DNA of 52,265 nt from Methanotrichaceae archaeon (lineage in GTDB: Archaea; Halobacteriota; Methanosarcinia; Methanotrichales; Methanotrichaceae): positions 1 through 52,265 of the forward strand of contig JABLXE010000018.1 in the NCBI GenBank assembly GCA_013178225.1, given 5' to 3'. The position numbers and the translations under genes are program-made. Under the pieces are notes generated by a model, which saw nothing but the letters and a program-made list of their open reading frames with translations, did not search any database and was not told the origin of the DNA. Each line of letters opens with the position of its first letter. Positions within the stretch are counted from its first letter, which is position 1. Below, piece by piece: positions 26,479 to 34,875 of this stretch.

Positions 26479-26841
26479 CTAAATGATTCTGGCATTTTTC
26501 AAAGTGCATAGCTGATAAAGGTTAAAAGCAAAAGCTGTAACCATCATTTTCACACTGACTCTTTGAACTGTAGTGACCAATACTCTTCCCGCCCCAAAGA
26601 CCCTTTTGATCACAGCATGAGGTCGTTCGCCTGGCGATCTTAAAGCGCTGATCAACCGATTTCGCTCTTTATCGAGTACGCTGAGAGGCATTTCAGTCGT
26701 CCTGCGCTTCATCGTAAAATCCTCGCCTTTTGCCTCTACACCGAAATAGCCTCTATCTCTAAGCACAATCTCACCCTCTACAGAGAGATCGATCTGACTA
26801 TCATGCAGCGACGCAGTTGTGGTCTCGATTTCACGTATCAA
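26479..26841 (-). CDS. IS5-like transposase, C-terminal part (frame 2)
   Basis: C-terminal 120 residues of the same transposase: TTASLHDSQIDLS, the second catalytic Asp in LRDRGYFGVEAKG, the YREK-like region around RRTTEMPLSVLDKERNRLISALRSPGERPHAVIKRVFG with the catalytic Glu, and VSVKMMVTAFAFNLYQL. It begins just downstream of the A5 run and its coding actually continues upstream of the listed ATG into the frame-1 overlap. Together the parts give about 310 residues, a normal length for this group. The last 130 bases of the element after the stop are non-coding. Confidence 0.85.
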   Translation of the reverse strand: MIREIETTTASLHDSQIDLSVEGEIVLRDRGYFGVEAKGEDFTMKRRTTEMPLSVLDKERNRLISALRSPGERPHAVIKRVFGAGRVLVTTVQRVSVKMMVTAFAFNLYQLCTLKNARII

Positions 26842-27410
26842 GCAGTAATCGATATCGGTTTTTGGTGCAGCTTATAGCCAAAATGAGATTCTGCTCCCTT
26901 TTTGGCCCATGTTCCATCTCGGCTGCGTCGAGTCTTTGCATCCTCACCCCGTAGTTTCTTAGATGAACCTGGGTCTGCTTCTATGAACGTGGCATCCTGA
27001 ATCGTTCCACGCTTAACTTTCAGACCCATAGTGTCCAGCTGTCTTTGTAGCTCTGCCCAAACCAATTTGTCTTTCTCAGTCTTGGCCATACGTTCTGTGA
27101 ATAGCCAAATAGTCCTGGAATCGGGGAACGGATCGGGAAAGTCAAGAAACGCCATAAACGATATGCGGTCAGCCATTTGCCTTTCAACTTCCAGATCGCT
27201 CAAGCCGTACCACTGCTGAAGTATCAGAATCTTGAACATCAGAATGACGTCGCAGTTGGGTCGGCCTCCACGCTCGCTTTTATTATCATACATCTCTTCG
27301 AGAATACAGCGAATTGGGGACCAGTCTATCAAATCCGATGTCTGAGATAGACGGGATTGGCCTCGCTTGGCGCTAAGTCCTCGTAGTGTCCAGGTAGTAA
27401 AAGAATCCAT
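26838..27410 (-). CDS. IS5-like transposase, N-terminal part (frame 1)
   Basis: First 190 residues of a DDE transposase: a helical DNA-binding N terminus, RGGRPNCDVILMFKILILQQWYGLSDLEVERQMADRISFMAFLDF (typical IS5/IS1182-type), PDSRTIWLFTERM, GLKVKRGTIQDATFIEADPGSSKK with the first catalytic Asp, and GTWAKKGAESHFGYKLHQK. The frame ends shortly after an A5 run (CACCAAAAACCG at about 26869-26858) while the homologous sequence continues one frame over as TDIDYCLIREIETTTASLHDSQ. A minus-one slip on the A run would fuse both parts, so either programmed frameshifting, as in several IS families, or an inactivating 1-base loss is possible. Confidence 0.85.
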   Translation of the reverse strand: MDSFTTWTLRGLSAKRGQSRLSQTSDLIDWSPIRCILEEMYDNKSERGGRPNCDVILMFKILILQQWYGLSDLEVERQMADRISFMAFLDFPDPFPDSRTIWLFTERMAKTEKDKLVWAELQRQLDTMGLKVKRGTIQDATFIEADPGSSKKLRGEDAKTRRSRDGTWAKKGAESHFGYKLHQKPISITA

Positions 27411-27484
27411 ATATATGAATAGTAATGTTAGTATATAAACATTTCTATGCTGCTAGGTAGGGTGGTTTATAGGAGTCCTCATAG

Positions 27485-28109
27485 ATCTCCCTCCACTTTC
27501 ATGCAATTAACATACCTATCCAAAAGCTTTGTGATGAGGTTTTCTTTGCACCGAAGGTTACTCGTTCTAGTCATCCTTCAGTAGATGGCAAAAATGCTGA
27601 GCGAGGCATACCCAAGCTGGTGCGAAAATATGCCAGAACGATCCTTTTCTTCCGCCGCACCTTAATATGCTTTAGACCCTAGCATCCTCCCCTCTTCCGT
27701 CCCTTTTGCAGCCACATGACTTCAACAGTGGGGAAATGGATCGCTAACTCATGAAAACAGGGGGCATAAACTCTCCGCACAAATGACGCTACTGCTCTCG
27801 AACCCCAGCCAGATGCTAAGTTCGATCCTACGGTCATTGGGCAAGCCAGCAGGTGGTGAGAAAATATCCAATCATCCTTCGAAAAAGGATACATCTCTCT
27901 TGCGTAGTGATCCTCAAGGAATTGTCCGGCGCTAAGCTGACCGACAATATATCCCCTTTTTTAATCTGGTTGTTCTATGCCAAGCGTGGTTACAGCTAGC
28001 GGGCAGCTGCCAAGATGCCCGTTTGCATAGCCCTCTGACTGGATCCATTTTGTTGGATTTTAGTGCATTTCACAGGCACCTCTGAATCCAGGCTCTAAGA
28101 ATCTCCACC
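27485..28109. other. Gene-free stretch with degenerate sequence and a hairpin
   Basis: No convincing gene in 625 bases. Frames are broken and no protein family is recognisable; a 71-codon frame at 27679-27894 (-) has no start signal. The first 25 bases include the original start region (TTG at 27506-27504) of the TPR gene disrupted by the adjacent IS. A two-tier inverted repeat lies at 27975-28030: CTATGC pairs with GCATAG outside, and CGGGCA (28000-28005) pairs with TGCCCG (28016-28021) inside. It may be a decayed gene or IS scar. Confidence 0.4.
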
Positions 28110-29189
28110 CTACTTCCCCATCTGCCCCCTCGCCATCCTCATAGCCTCGTGCAGCTTGGCCTCCAGCAGCCTCTTTGGCGGCAGCTCCAGCAGATACTCG
28201 GCCACCCTGATCTCGCCCCGATCCAGCTGCAGCAGCTCGATCTGCTCCCGGTTCTTCTCGCCGCACAGGATCAGCCCGATGGGCGGCTCCTCTCCCGGCC
28301 GGCGCTCGTATCTATCCAGCCAGCGCAGATACAGCTCCATCTGGCCTTTGTAGGCGGCGTCGAAACTACCCAGCTTCAGCTCAATGGCCACCAGGCGGCG
28401 CAGGCTGCGGTGGTAGAAGAGCAGGTCCAGATAGAAGTCCCGGTCTCCGATGGCCATGCGCTTCTGGCGGGCGATGAAGGAAAAGTCGGTGCCCAGCTCC
28501 AGCAGGAACCTCTCCAGCTCCCGGAGTATGGCCGCCTCCAGGTCCCGCTCGCTGTAGGTGTCAGCAAGCCCCAGGAAGTCCAGCAGATAAGGGTCCCGGA
28601 AGACCAGATCGGGCGTCATGCGGTCCTCCTCCTGCAGGGCCTCCAGCTCAGCTCTGGCCAGCTCCTCCGGCTTGCGGGAGATGGCTGTCCTCTCGTAGAG
28701 CATGCCCTGGATCTTCTGGCGCAGGGTCCGCACGCTCCAGCGCTCCACCCTGGCCATCTCGGCGTAGAACTGACGCTGCAGAGGGTCCTTGAGGTAGATG
28801 ATCTCGATGAAATGGGACCAGGACAATTGTCCAGACAGTGTCTGGACTATCTTGGCATCATCGAAGACCTCGGCAAAACGGATCATGTGAAACACATTGC
28901 TGCGGCGGAAGCCCTTCCCGTATTCGACGATCAGGCTGTCGCTTACCTGTTCGACCATCCTGGCTCCATACTCAGCCCGACCCTCTCCGGCCAATGTCTC
29001 GCTGATGCGTTTTCCTATCTGCCAGTAGAGCAGCACCAGCTCGGAGTTCACCGATTGGGCGACGCGGGACCTGGCCTGCTCTATGAGGGGCCTGATGCTT
29101 CCCACCAGCTCCTCTGAGGCCAGGGATATCTCATCCACTCTCCCGCCCGCAGAGGGCAGCTCTTCTCTCACTTGAAGGCCCTTCTTCAT
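28110..29189 (-). CDS. DUF1016 (YhcG-like) PD-(D/E)XK nuclease family protein
   Basis: A 359-residue protein of the DUF1016/YhcG family. The N-terminal helical domain contains IEQARSRVAQSVNSELVLLYWQIGKRI and YGKGFRRSNVFHMIRFAEVF, LSWSHFIEIIYLKDPLQRQFYAEMA; the C-terminal domain carries the nuclease fold with RDFYLDLLFYHRSLRRLVAIELKLGSF (D-x11-E-x-K, near residues 254-274) and YLRWLDRYER, IGLILCGEKN. These proteins are common in defence and mobile regions, sometimes beside type I restriction-modification systems, and may be nucleases that process DNA or support recombination. Gene length and motifs look complete. It follows the zinc-ribbon gene on the same strand with a gap of about 30 bases. 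Confidence 0.9.
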   Translation of the reverse strand: MKKGLQVREELPSAGGRVDEISLASEELVGSIRPLIEQARSRVAQSVNSELVLLYWQIGKRISETLAGEGRAEYGARMVEQVSDSLIVEYGKGFRRSNVFHMIRFAEVFDDAKIVQTLSGQLSWSHFIEIIYLKDPLQRQFYAEMARVERWSVRTLRQKIQGMLYERTAISRKPEELARAELEALQEEDRMTPDLVFRDPYLLDFLGLADTYSERDLEAAILRELERFLLELGTDFSFIARQKRMAIGDRDFYLDLLFYHRSLRRLVAIELKLGSFDAAYKGQMELYLRWLDRYERRPGEEPPIGLILCGEKNREQIELLQLDRGEIRVAEYLLELPPKRLLEAKLHEAMRMARGQMGK

Positions 29190-29219
29190 GGCGTCATCGT
29201 CTCCCAGGATAGCCTCTCC

Positions 29220-29675
29220 TCATATCTCGCCCTTCCGCCACAGGTCCCAGGCGATCTCCTGCCAGCGGTTGAATGGCCCGGCCTTACGAACCTTCTTCAC
29301 GGCCGCATCGATGTCCTTTACCTCCAGGATCTGCAGCCACTCCCGGAGCGTTCCAGGAACTCTCCAGTAGCCTTCCGGCGGAATTTTCTCCTCCGGAATG
29401 GGGCGGCACCACATGGGCGTGGAAATGCCGGCGTTCTGCTCAAGCCACCACTGCCGATAATTTCGGTACGCCTCCCTGAGAGCCTCGCTCTCCAGCCGGA
29501 TTTTCTCCTCCTGCTCCCGCCTCCTCTCCCTTTCCAGGATCTCTGCGGCCTTCAGGGCATCTTTGATGTTGACCTCCTCCAGCTCGTAGCCGCAGTGAGG
29601 GCAACTGGTGCGCCGGAAGAGATTATCATAGGTCCTGTTGGCCAGGGCTCTGCATCTGGGGCATGTGACCTGCAT
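29220..29675 (-). CDS. Zinc-ribbon protein of unknown function
   Basis: A 151-residue protein with an N-terminal zinc ribbon, CPRCRALANRTYDNLFRRTSCPHCG (CxxC at residues 5-8 and 25-28 approximately), then a charged helical stretch (AAEILERERRREQEEKIRLESEALREAYRNY) and a C-terminal domain rich in Trp (YRQWWLEQNAG, GYWRVPGTLREWLQILEV, WQEIAWDLWRKG). The function is unknown. It sits 30 bases upstream of the DUF1016 gene on the same strand and so likely shares its transcript. Confidence 0.6.
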   Translation of the reverse strand: MQVTCPRCRALANRTYDNLFRRTSCPHCGYELEEVNIKDALKAAEILERERRREQEEKIRLESEALREAYRNYRQWWLEQNAGISTPMWCRPIPEEKIPPEGYWRVPGTLREWLQILEVKDIDAAVKKVRKAGPFNRWQEIAWDLWRKGEI

Positions 29676-29707
29676 TTTGCATCAACTACTGGCTATAGGC
29701 TTATAAA

Positions 29708-30514
29708 TCATAGACCTTTGCCGTTTATGATTTCGGGAATTAAAGAGGCAAACCAAACCTTGTTAAGGCCCATTCGAGGGCATCCGTCTTCTCTGATTTG
29801 TTCCATATCACAAGGTTCCCAATTAGTAGGTATAAATGCACCCGAATTGACTCCTATTAATTCCCTCTTGAAAGATGCTGTTTTGTCGTGGACAAGTCGA
29901 GCTCGTCCATTAACATCACGAATAACATCACTCGGCTTAAGTAAAACGGGACTTCCGCTTGTGCCATCGTGTAAGAACGAATCTATTAAGAAATATGGCT
30001 TTCCATCGAATGGAAGAGGATATACGGATGCAATGATGGCACTACGTACTATTGGGGTTTTATGCTTAGTATCACGGATTCCTAGAGGAAAACCGACAAC
30101 AAGAAGGTCGTCTCCTATCGAAATATACCTTCTTGGGCTTAGGAGATCTTTCTTGCTAAATGCCTCTACATGAAATTCCGAATCTATTTCATCTTTATCA
30201 ACGGGCAATGCCACTACATCAATACCCTTACCATCTCTTGGATACTCAAGCCACAATCTCATATCTCCTTCATAAAGACTTATAGTATATTTTTTACTTC
30301 GAGAAAGATCTTCCTGGTCTGTATGTAAATTCAGTTCTAGGCTATCTGGGAAAAAATCCTCTTCTTCGTCAACAACGACATGGCGGTTGGTAACAAAGAA
30401 CAATTTATTTAAATCTTCATAAAAAAATCCAGAAGCGGAGTCTTCCAACGTCGCATCATGTTTTCTAAATTTAATTAATGATACTGCAAAAACTTCACGA
30501 TCAAGTATTTTCAT
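29708..30514 (-). CDS. Trypsin-like serine protease, cytoplasmic
   Basis: A protein of about 268 residues with the trypsin-like fold. The triad can be read as His in FVTNRHVVV (about residue 45), Asp in KGIDVVALPV (about residue 99) and Ser in HDGTSGSPVLL (about residue 186). There is no signal peptide, so it probably acts in the cytoplasm; such stand-alone trypsin-like domains occur in conflict and defence systems as well as in stress responses. The ATG at 30514 is chosen because a GGAG site lies nine bases before it; a GTG at 30541 would add nine residues and lacks such a site. The gene is AT-richer than the two genes downstream. Confidence 0.8.
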   Translation of the reverse strand: MKILDREVFAVSLIKFRKHDATLEDSASGFFYEDLNKLFFVTNRHVVVDEEEDFFPDSLELNLHTDQEDLSRSKKYTISLYEGDMRLWLEYPRDGKGIDVVALPVDKDEIDSEFHVEAFSKKDLLSPRRYISIGDDLLVVGFPLGIRDTKHKTPIVRSAIIASVYPLPFDGKPYFLIDSFLHDGTSGSPVLLKPSDVIRDVNGRARLVHDKTASFKRELIGVNSGAFIPTNWEPCDMEQIREDGCPRMGLNKVWFASLIPEIINGKGL

Positions 30515-30872
30515 AATATCCAACTCCGCTATTCCGAACACATCGTATGTGAACTATATTTACTTCTTTTCATCTAGGTTTTTATTCGCTCGGCCCTCCA
30601 ATCATTCTCCCTCATATCATATGAGCTTCCAGACTATCGATCTTCTGCTGAACCAGGTCCACTACAAGTTAGCTTGTAGCGGACGCCGGACATCTGTATG
30701 ATATAATCAATTCCATTCGTGTTAAGTTTCAGGATTTAATTCATATAATTTATAGTATATATATATCGCCAAATAACATTTTGGCTCGTTTCCAAATCTA
30801 TCCCAAAAGAATAACCACCAAAATCCTTTTCAATTTGGATGCCGATGTTGAATCCGTAGGAGGATTACATAG
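30515..30872. other. AT-rich divergent intergenic region with short hairpin
   Basis: A 358-base divergent region between the protease gene and the small + strand gene. It holds a perfect 7-bp inverted repeat, CTACAAG at 30662-30668 and CTTGTAG at 30673-30679 with a TTAG loop, and a TA-rich block (30745-30770) that could contain the promoter for the + strand gene. No coding frame is supported. Confidence 0.4.
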
Positions 30873-31199
30873 TTGGTGAAACTTGAGAGCAATGTAGAGG
30901 ATATTATCCAAAAATTTGAGCAAATAAAACGCAATGTAGAAGAGAACTCGGGCGAACATGTTATCCCATTTAATAATCTATTTACATCGGAATTCATGAA
31001 TAATTATACGGATTTTGATTCGATAGATAATTTGATTCGATCAAGCTGTTTCCCAATAAGATCTTCCGAAGATATAGAAAACCTACCTAGTGATGAATGG
31101 AATAGGTATATTCAGAAACACACACGATTTTCAAGTTGGGATGAAATGGTTCAAACTGCTGCAAAGGAATACTTCGCCAAGAAAATAGGTCTCCTTTAG
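30873..31199 (+). CDS. Small hypothetical protein (108 aa)
   Basis: A 108-residue acidic, probably helical protein (begins VKLESNVEDIIQKFEQIKRN, ends AAKEYFAKKIGLL). It is supported by an excellent AGGAGGA ribosome-binding site at 30858-30864, eight bases before a TTG (30873) that is followed directly by GTG; either could start translation. No family is recognised and there is no membrane segment. AT-rich composition like the preceding protease gene suggests an accessory gene. Confidence 0.6.
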   Translation: MVKLESNVEDIIQKFEQIKRNVEENSGEHVIPFNNLFTSEFMNNYTDFDSIDNLIRSSCFPIRSSEDIENLPSDEWNRYIQKHTRFSSWDEMVQTAAKEYFAKKIGLL

Positions 31200-31298
31200 A
31201 GGACCTTCGAAACATAGTCGCAGTCTTGGCGCTGTCCAACATTAAGCTGCCGCTATCTTTGATTCAATATCAATGCAGACCTCCATCCTAAGGCAAAC

Positions 31299-31334
31299 CG
31301 CATCGTTCACACCAAAGCAAACTGCAGGGCATGC
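31299..31334 (+). repeat. Degenerate copy of the hairpin element
   Basis: The stretch from about 31299 with GCAAACTGCAGGGCATGCAA resembles GCAAGCTGCGGGGCATGCAA within the hairpin at 49546-49592, but the pairing is lost. It lies in the 258-base gene-free region between the 108-aa gene and Bax1. Confidence 0.35.
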
Positions 31335-31457
31335 AAAGCTCAGCCGCATAAAATTGGAACAGAAAATCTGACCTATTTCTATTCTGGATTCGGATGCCCC
31401 GTTATCCCATTCTAAGCAAGCTATTGTGTATTACGCTTTAGTTGAGCTTTAGCCATT

Positions 31458-32975
31458 TCATGCTCTAAATATCTCCGCACTCTCCGGATCCAGCCCGCTC
31501 CACCTCACCTTATATCCGAGCAAAGCAAGCGCCTGGCTGGAGGCACTTACGCCATATCTCCTGAAGATCTCCAGGGCCTCAGCATGCCTCTTAACCCCCA
31601 CCAGCTCCTCCCGCACAGCCTCAAGCACCTGCCTGCTGACGAGCTGATCGCCCAAGAGAGCATAGCCAAAATCCTTCCGGCCTTTGATCACTTCCCTGAG
31701 CGCCTCCAGACCCACCCCATATTCCCTGGCCAGCTCCTCCAGTTCGATAACCCCCGCACCGTTCTCAAACGAGATCTTCATGCCCTTCAGCCGCTCGATC
31801 TCCTCGGCCTGCTGCTGGCCCTCGTATCTCCGCAGGATCTTGATGATCTCCAGGTGTGGGATCTTTCGGTCATAGAAAAGCAGGTTCTCTGCCTGCGCCT
31901 GGAACTCCGAGCCGGTGCAGGCCAGGCTCCTGTTCACCAGCAGGATCAGCCTCTCCGTTCCCTGCAGGCTGTTCAGCTTCTGGATCTTGTGCTTGAGGTA
32001 CTCAGGCGTCCAGAAGCCGACGATCTCGACATATACCCTGATGCCGTTTCGCTCCAGGGAGAAGTCCGGGATAAAGGCATACTGGCCAGCCTCCAGCACG
32101 GCAGGCTCTCTCCTGACCGTCCAGCCCGGAAAGCCGAGCTGATAGAACTCCTTCTCGATGGCACTATCGAACTCAGGGTCCGCCATGCCGGAGGCCATGC
32201 TGAAAAGCGACCCTTTGGTATGATCCAGGGCGAAGTCGTAGATCCTCTTTCCCTGGAAGGTCTTCCGGGATATGCTGGCTCGCAAGCTCCACCGGGAGGA
32301 GGCCATCAGGACCGGCAGCAGCTTGGCGAAGGCCGAGCCGTATTTCTCGGTCAGTTTGAACAGGGAGAGTGGTCCCTCCAGGGAGATCCTGTCTCCCTGT
32401 ATGGAATAGATCAGCCCCAGCTGCTTGATCCTCCTGAACAGAGGCTGGTAGTTGTCCTCTGCCCCAATCTCCATCCCTGTGGCCCGGAAGAGCAGAGTCT
32501 GGACCAGAGAGAGATTGTACTGCCGGAGAAGGTCCTCGGGAGCCATGGTCTGGAAGGACTTTATCACCAGGTTGTCCTCGCTGTCCGCCCAGAGGGCGTT
32601 CTCCAGGACCTCAGGCTCAATCGACAGCCTCCTGGCAGCCTGAGCCAGGACCTTCTTCCGCTCACCCTCGCCGGTCACAAAGCCCCTGGACTGCTCGAAG
32701 GCCGCCCTTCTGGCAGCCACAGGATCGATTGCCGAATCCGCTTCTATGGCGCACCGCCTCTCCAGGATCTGGGCCAGACCCCGGATCAGACGGTAGTTGA
32801 TCTCCTCAAGGCCCTCCAGCTCGCCAGTAAGATCGCCATAGGTCTTGCCCACATGCTTCTGGTAAAGATCGACCAGCGAGCCGGCAAGCTCCAGGTTCGG
32901 CCGGCTGAGCTGAGCATAAATGGGCTCTATTCTTCCCTGAGATATCTTGGTGATAAGCAGATCGCCGGTGAGCAT
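31458..32975 (-). CDS. bax1: Bax1 nuclease (DUF790), partner of XPB
   Basis: A 505-residue protein of the DUF790 family, known in archaea as Bax1, the XPB-associated structure-specific endonuclease. It begins MLTGDLLITKISQGRIEPIYA and includes LEGLEEINYRLIRGLAQILERRC, then the nuclease-like domain with GQYAFIPDFSLERNGIRVYVEIVGFWTPEYLKHKIQKL near residues 295-335, in which D, E and K residues fit a PD-(D/E)XK-like site. The gene follows the XPB helicase with a gap of four bases. The pair is thought to act in nucleotide excision repair, with XPB unwinding and Bax1 cutting DNA bubbles. Confidence 0.92.
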   Translation of the reverse strand: MLTGDLLITKISQGRIEPIYAQLSRPNLELAGSLVDLYQKHVGKTYGDLTGELEGLEEINYRLIRGLAQILERRCAIEADSAIDPVAARRAAFEQSRGFVTGEGERKKVLAQAARRLSIEPEVLENALWADSEDNLVIKSFQTMAPEDLLRQYNLSLVQTLLFRATGMEIGAEDNYQPLFRRIKQLGLIYSIQGDRISLEGPLSLFKLTEKYGSAFAKLLPVLMASSRWSLRASISRKTFQGKRIYDFALDHTKGSLFSMASGMADPEFDSAIEKEFYQLGFPGWTVRREPAVLEAGQYAFIPDFSLERNGIRVYVEIVGFWTPEYLKHKIQKLNSLQGTERLILLVNRSLACTGSEFQAQAENLLFYDRKIPHLEIIKILRRYEGQQQAEEIERLKGMKISFENGAGVIELEELAREYGVGLEALREVIKGRKDFGYALLGDQLVSRQVLEAVREELVGVKRHAEALEIFRRYGVSASSQALALLGYKVRWSGLDPESAEIFRA

Positions 32976-32979
32976 TTTC

Positions 32980-34326
32980 TTAACCCTGCTGCTTCAATGG
33001 CCGCTTTCGTCTCCGTGCTGTGCCGACCTCGCTGGTCTCGGCAGAGACGATCTCGTACAGCACCGCCTCTTTTCCGTCTTTCTTGCGCAGGATGCGGCCC
33101 AGCCGCTGGATAAAAGCCCTCTCGCTCCCGGTGCCACTCAGGATAATCCCTACATCCGCATCCGGGACATCAATCCCCTCGTCCAGGACCTTGGAGGTGA
33201 CCACCGCCCGGTACAGGCCCGATCTAAAGCGGTCCAGGGTCTCGCTCCGCTCCTTGCCCGAGGTTCGGTAGGTTATGGCGGGGATCAGGAACTGCCTGGA
33301 GATCCGGTGGACCAGCTTGTTGTGCTCGGTGAAGATGAATATCCTGCTCTCCGGATGCCGTTTCAGGATCTCGGACAGATTTGCCATCTTCGATACGCTG
33401 TTGTAGGCCACATCTCGAGCCCTGTTCCGGGAGAGAAGTGCCTTCCTGGCCGCAGGGTCCCGGCCGCTCCTCATGACCAGCTTCTGGAAGTCTGCCGGGC
33501 TGCGGATGGTCAGGTTGATCCGGGCCAGGTAGTCAGAGAAGATCCTCTGGTTTCGCTCATATTCCTCCTGCTCCGCTTCGGTCAGCGCAACAGCGATCTT
33601 CTCCAGCCGGAAGGGGGAGAGGTGCTTGCCAGTAAGCTCTCGCACCCGTTTCTCGAAGACCTTCCCGCCCACCAGCCGGTTCAGCTCGGCATGCAGCCCG
33701 TCCTCCCGCTCGAAGGTGGCGGTCAGGCCCATGCGGTAAGGAGTGGCGAACATCTCGGCTATGTTCCTGTAGCCGGCCGCAGGCAGATGGTGGACCTCAT
33801 CGAAGATTATCAGGCCGAACCGGTTCCCCAGCTTATCGGCGTGAATGTACGCCGAATCGTAGGTGGAGACGGTCAGGGCCTTCAGGTCCCATTCGCCGCC
33901 GCCCAATACCCCGATCTCGGTCTTGAACTCGCTCTTCAGCTTGGTGCGCCACTGATCTACCAGATCGAGGGTGGGGGCGATTACAATTGTTGGGGTGTTG
34001 AGGAGAGAGATGGCCTTGATCCCCACCAGCGTCTTGCCGCTCCCGGTAGGGAGCACGATCACGCCCCGCTGGCCGTTGGCGGTCCAGGCATCCAGGGCCT
34101 GGCTCTGGTAGTCCCTCAGCGTCACGCTGCTCAGAAGCTCGGGGCAGGGCAGGAGATCCATGACCTCGTCCTGGTAGTCGAAGCCGGATGATTTTAGGAA
34201 GGCGATGATGTCGCTATAATGTAGAGCCAGGGCCCGGTAGGCTCGGGAGCGCTCGTCCCAGGTGGAGTTCGGGACTCGGATGTTTCCCTGGATGCAGATG
34301 GTTCCTTTGTCGAAGGTGAGTTTCAT
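32980..34326 (-). CDS. xpb: Archaeal XPB DNA repair helicase
   Basis: An SF2 helicase of 448 residues. Motifs in order: a damage-recognition-like N terminus, RDYQSQALDAW (Q-motif region), Walker A VLPTGSGKTLVG near residue 90, DEVHHLPA (motif II), LTATFEREDG (motif III and the RED motif typical of XPB, near residue 205), and the C-terminal half with VTSKVLDEGIDVPDAD and QRLGRILRKKDGK. Length matches archaeal XPB, which lacks the long N-terminal extension of the eukaryotic TFIIH subunit. It is the first gene of the XPB-Bax1 pair, with the Bax1 gene starting four bases after the stop. Confidence 0.94.
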   Translation of the reverse strand: MKLTFDKGTICIQGNIRVPNSTWDERSRAYRALALHYSDIIAFLKSSGFDYQDEVMDLLPCPELLSSVTLRDYQSQALDAWTANGQRGVIVLPTGSGKTLVGIKAISLLNTPTIVIAPTLDLVDQWRTKLKSEFKTEIGVLGGGEWDLKALTVSTYDSAYIHADKLGNRFGLIIFDEVHHLPAAGYRNIAEMFATPYRMGLTATFEREDGLHAELNRLVGGKVFEKRVRELTGKHLSPFRLEKIAVALTEAEQEEYERNQRIFSDYLARINLTIRSPADFQKLVMRSGRDPAARKALLSRNRARDVAYNSVSKMANLSEILKRHPESRIFIFTEHNKLVHRISRQFLIPAITYRTSGKERSETLDRFRSGLYRAVVTSKVLDEGIDVPDADVGIILSGTGSERAFIQRLGRILRKKDGKEAVLYEIVSAETSEVGTARRRKRPLKQQG

Positions 34327-34654
34327 GATCGGAATTTAGGCGTTACGTTGCGGTTTTGCGAGCTGTAAGGTCGATTGAAGTGGAGTTATATATCGTTGGC
34401 CGTTTCAGTGCTTAAATACCTTCTAACACGATTATTACACACAGGGCGGTTATCCGATACTCTCGAGAGTGCAACATCTTTTTCATGTGATAGGTGCTTG
34501 TCGCCCCTAGAATACCTCAAAAGAATATAGAATATAGCAACCACCCCCGTAATTATGCTCATTTTTTGCAGTTTCAATGAAGCCACTTCTTTTCGGATAT
34601 GGATAGGCAGATTACAGCTCTACAGCCTCAATAAAATTCGAGGAGGTGAAAGAC
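34327..34654. other. Intergenic region upstream of XPB and of a 26-aa peptide gene
   Basis: A 328-base region that is divergent between the XPB gene and the small peptide gene. A 66-codon frame on the - strand (34386-34586) would encode one hydrophobic helix (ITGVVAIFYILLRY) but has no ribosome-binding site, so I do not call it. The right end carries the strong GAGGAGGTGA site described with the next gene. Confidence 0.35.
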
Positions 34655-34735
34655 ATGAATGAACCGAATCTTGTAATCCTAAACTTTTTTTTGGATGCAA
34701 TATATATCGCATGGATTATATTGAGTCCTTCTTAA
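34655..34735 (+). CDS. 26-aa hydrophobic peptide with consensus Shine-Dalgarno
   Basis: A 26-codon frame, ATG at 34655 to TAA at 34735, encodes a hydrophobic peptide beginning MNEPNLVILNFFLDAIYIAW. Its ribosome-binding site GAGGAGGTGA (34640-34649, five bases before the ATG) is one of the best in the window, which is why I call it in spite of the length. The coding part includes an eight-T run. The peptide could be a small membrane protein, a leader peptide or the start of a longer gene shifted at the T run; a 60-codon frame starting at 34711 overlaps in another frame but has no such site. Confidence 0.5.
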   Translation: MNEPNLVILNFFLDAIYIAWIILSPS

Positions 34736-34875
34736 GCATTCAATGGTTCCTATTTTTCTCATTCGTCCGGCTACAGGCTTTCTATTTCGATGCGTCTCTA
34801 TTCTCTGAAAAAGCGCTTAGACTCACACTACGTTTAAAAATGAAGAATTGGCTCCAGGCATACATAGAGCTGGCT

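Larger units (their letters stand above)
26352..27480 (-). mobile_element. IS5-like insertion sequence with 17-bp inverted ends and ATAG duplication
   Basis: A 1129-base element. The left end at 26352 reads GAGGATTCCTATTTACC; the right end read inward on the other strand from 27480 is GAGGACTCCTATAAACC (14 of 17 identical). The bases outside are ATAG at 26348-26351 and ATAG at 27481-27484, a 4-base target duplication. The element carries a DDE transposase in two overlapping frames. A 3' remnant of a related copy lies at about 48435-48935. It interrupts the signal-peptide region of the TPR gene on the same strand. Confidence 0.85.

Noticed and set aside
27679-27894. 71-codon frame (-) in the gene-free stretch
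   Set aside because: No ribosome-binding site and no family.
28149-29117. 322-codon frame on the + strand
   Set aside because: Exact shadow of the DUF1016 gene on the - strand; Gln/Leu-rich composition with no family.
31584-33113. 509-codon frame on the + strand
   Set aside because: Shadow of the Bax1 gene on the other strand; no recognisable motif.
32947-34191. 414-codon frame on the + strand
   Set aside because: Shadow of the XPB helicase gene; no ribosome-binding site.
34386-34586. 66-codon frame with one hydrophobic helix (-)
   Set aside because: No ribosome-binding site or recognisable family; kept only as a remark.
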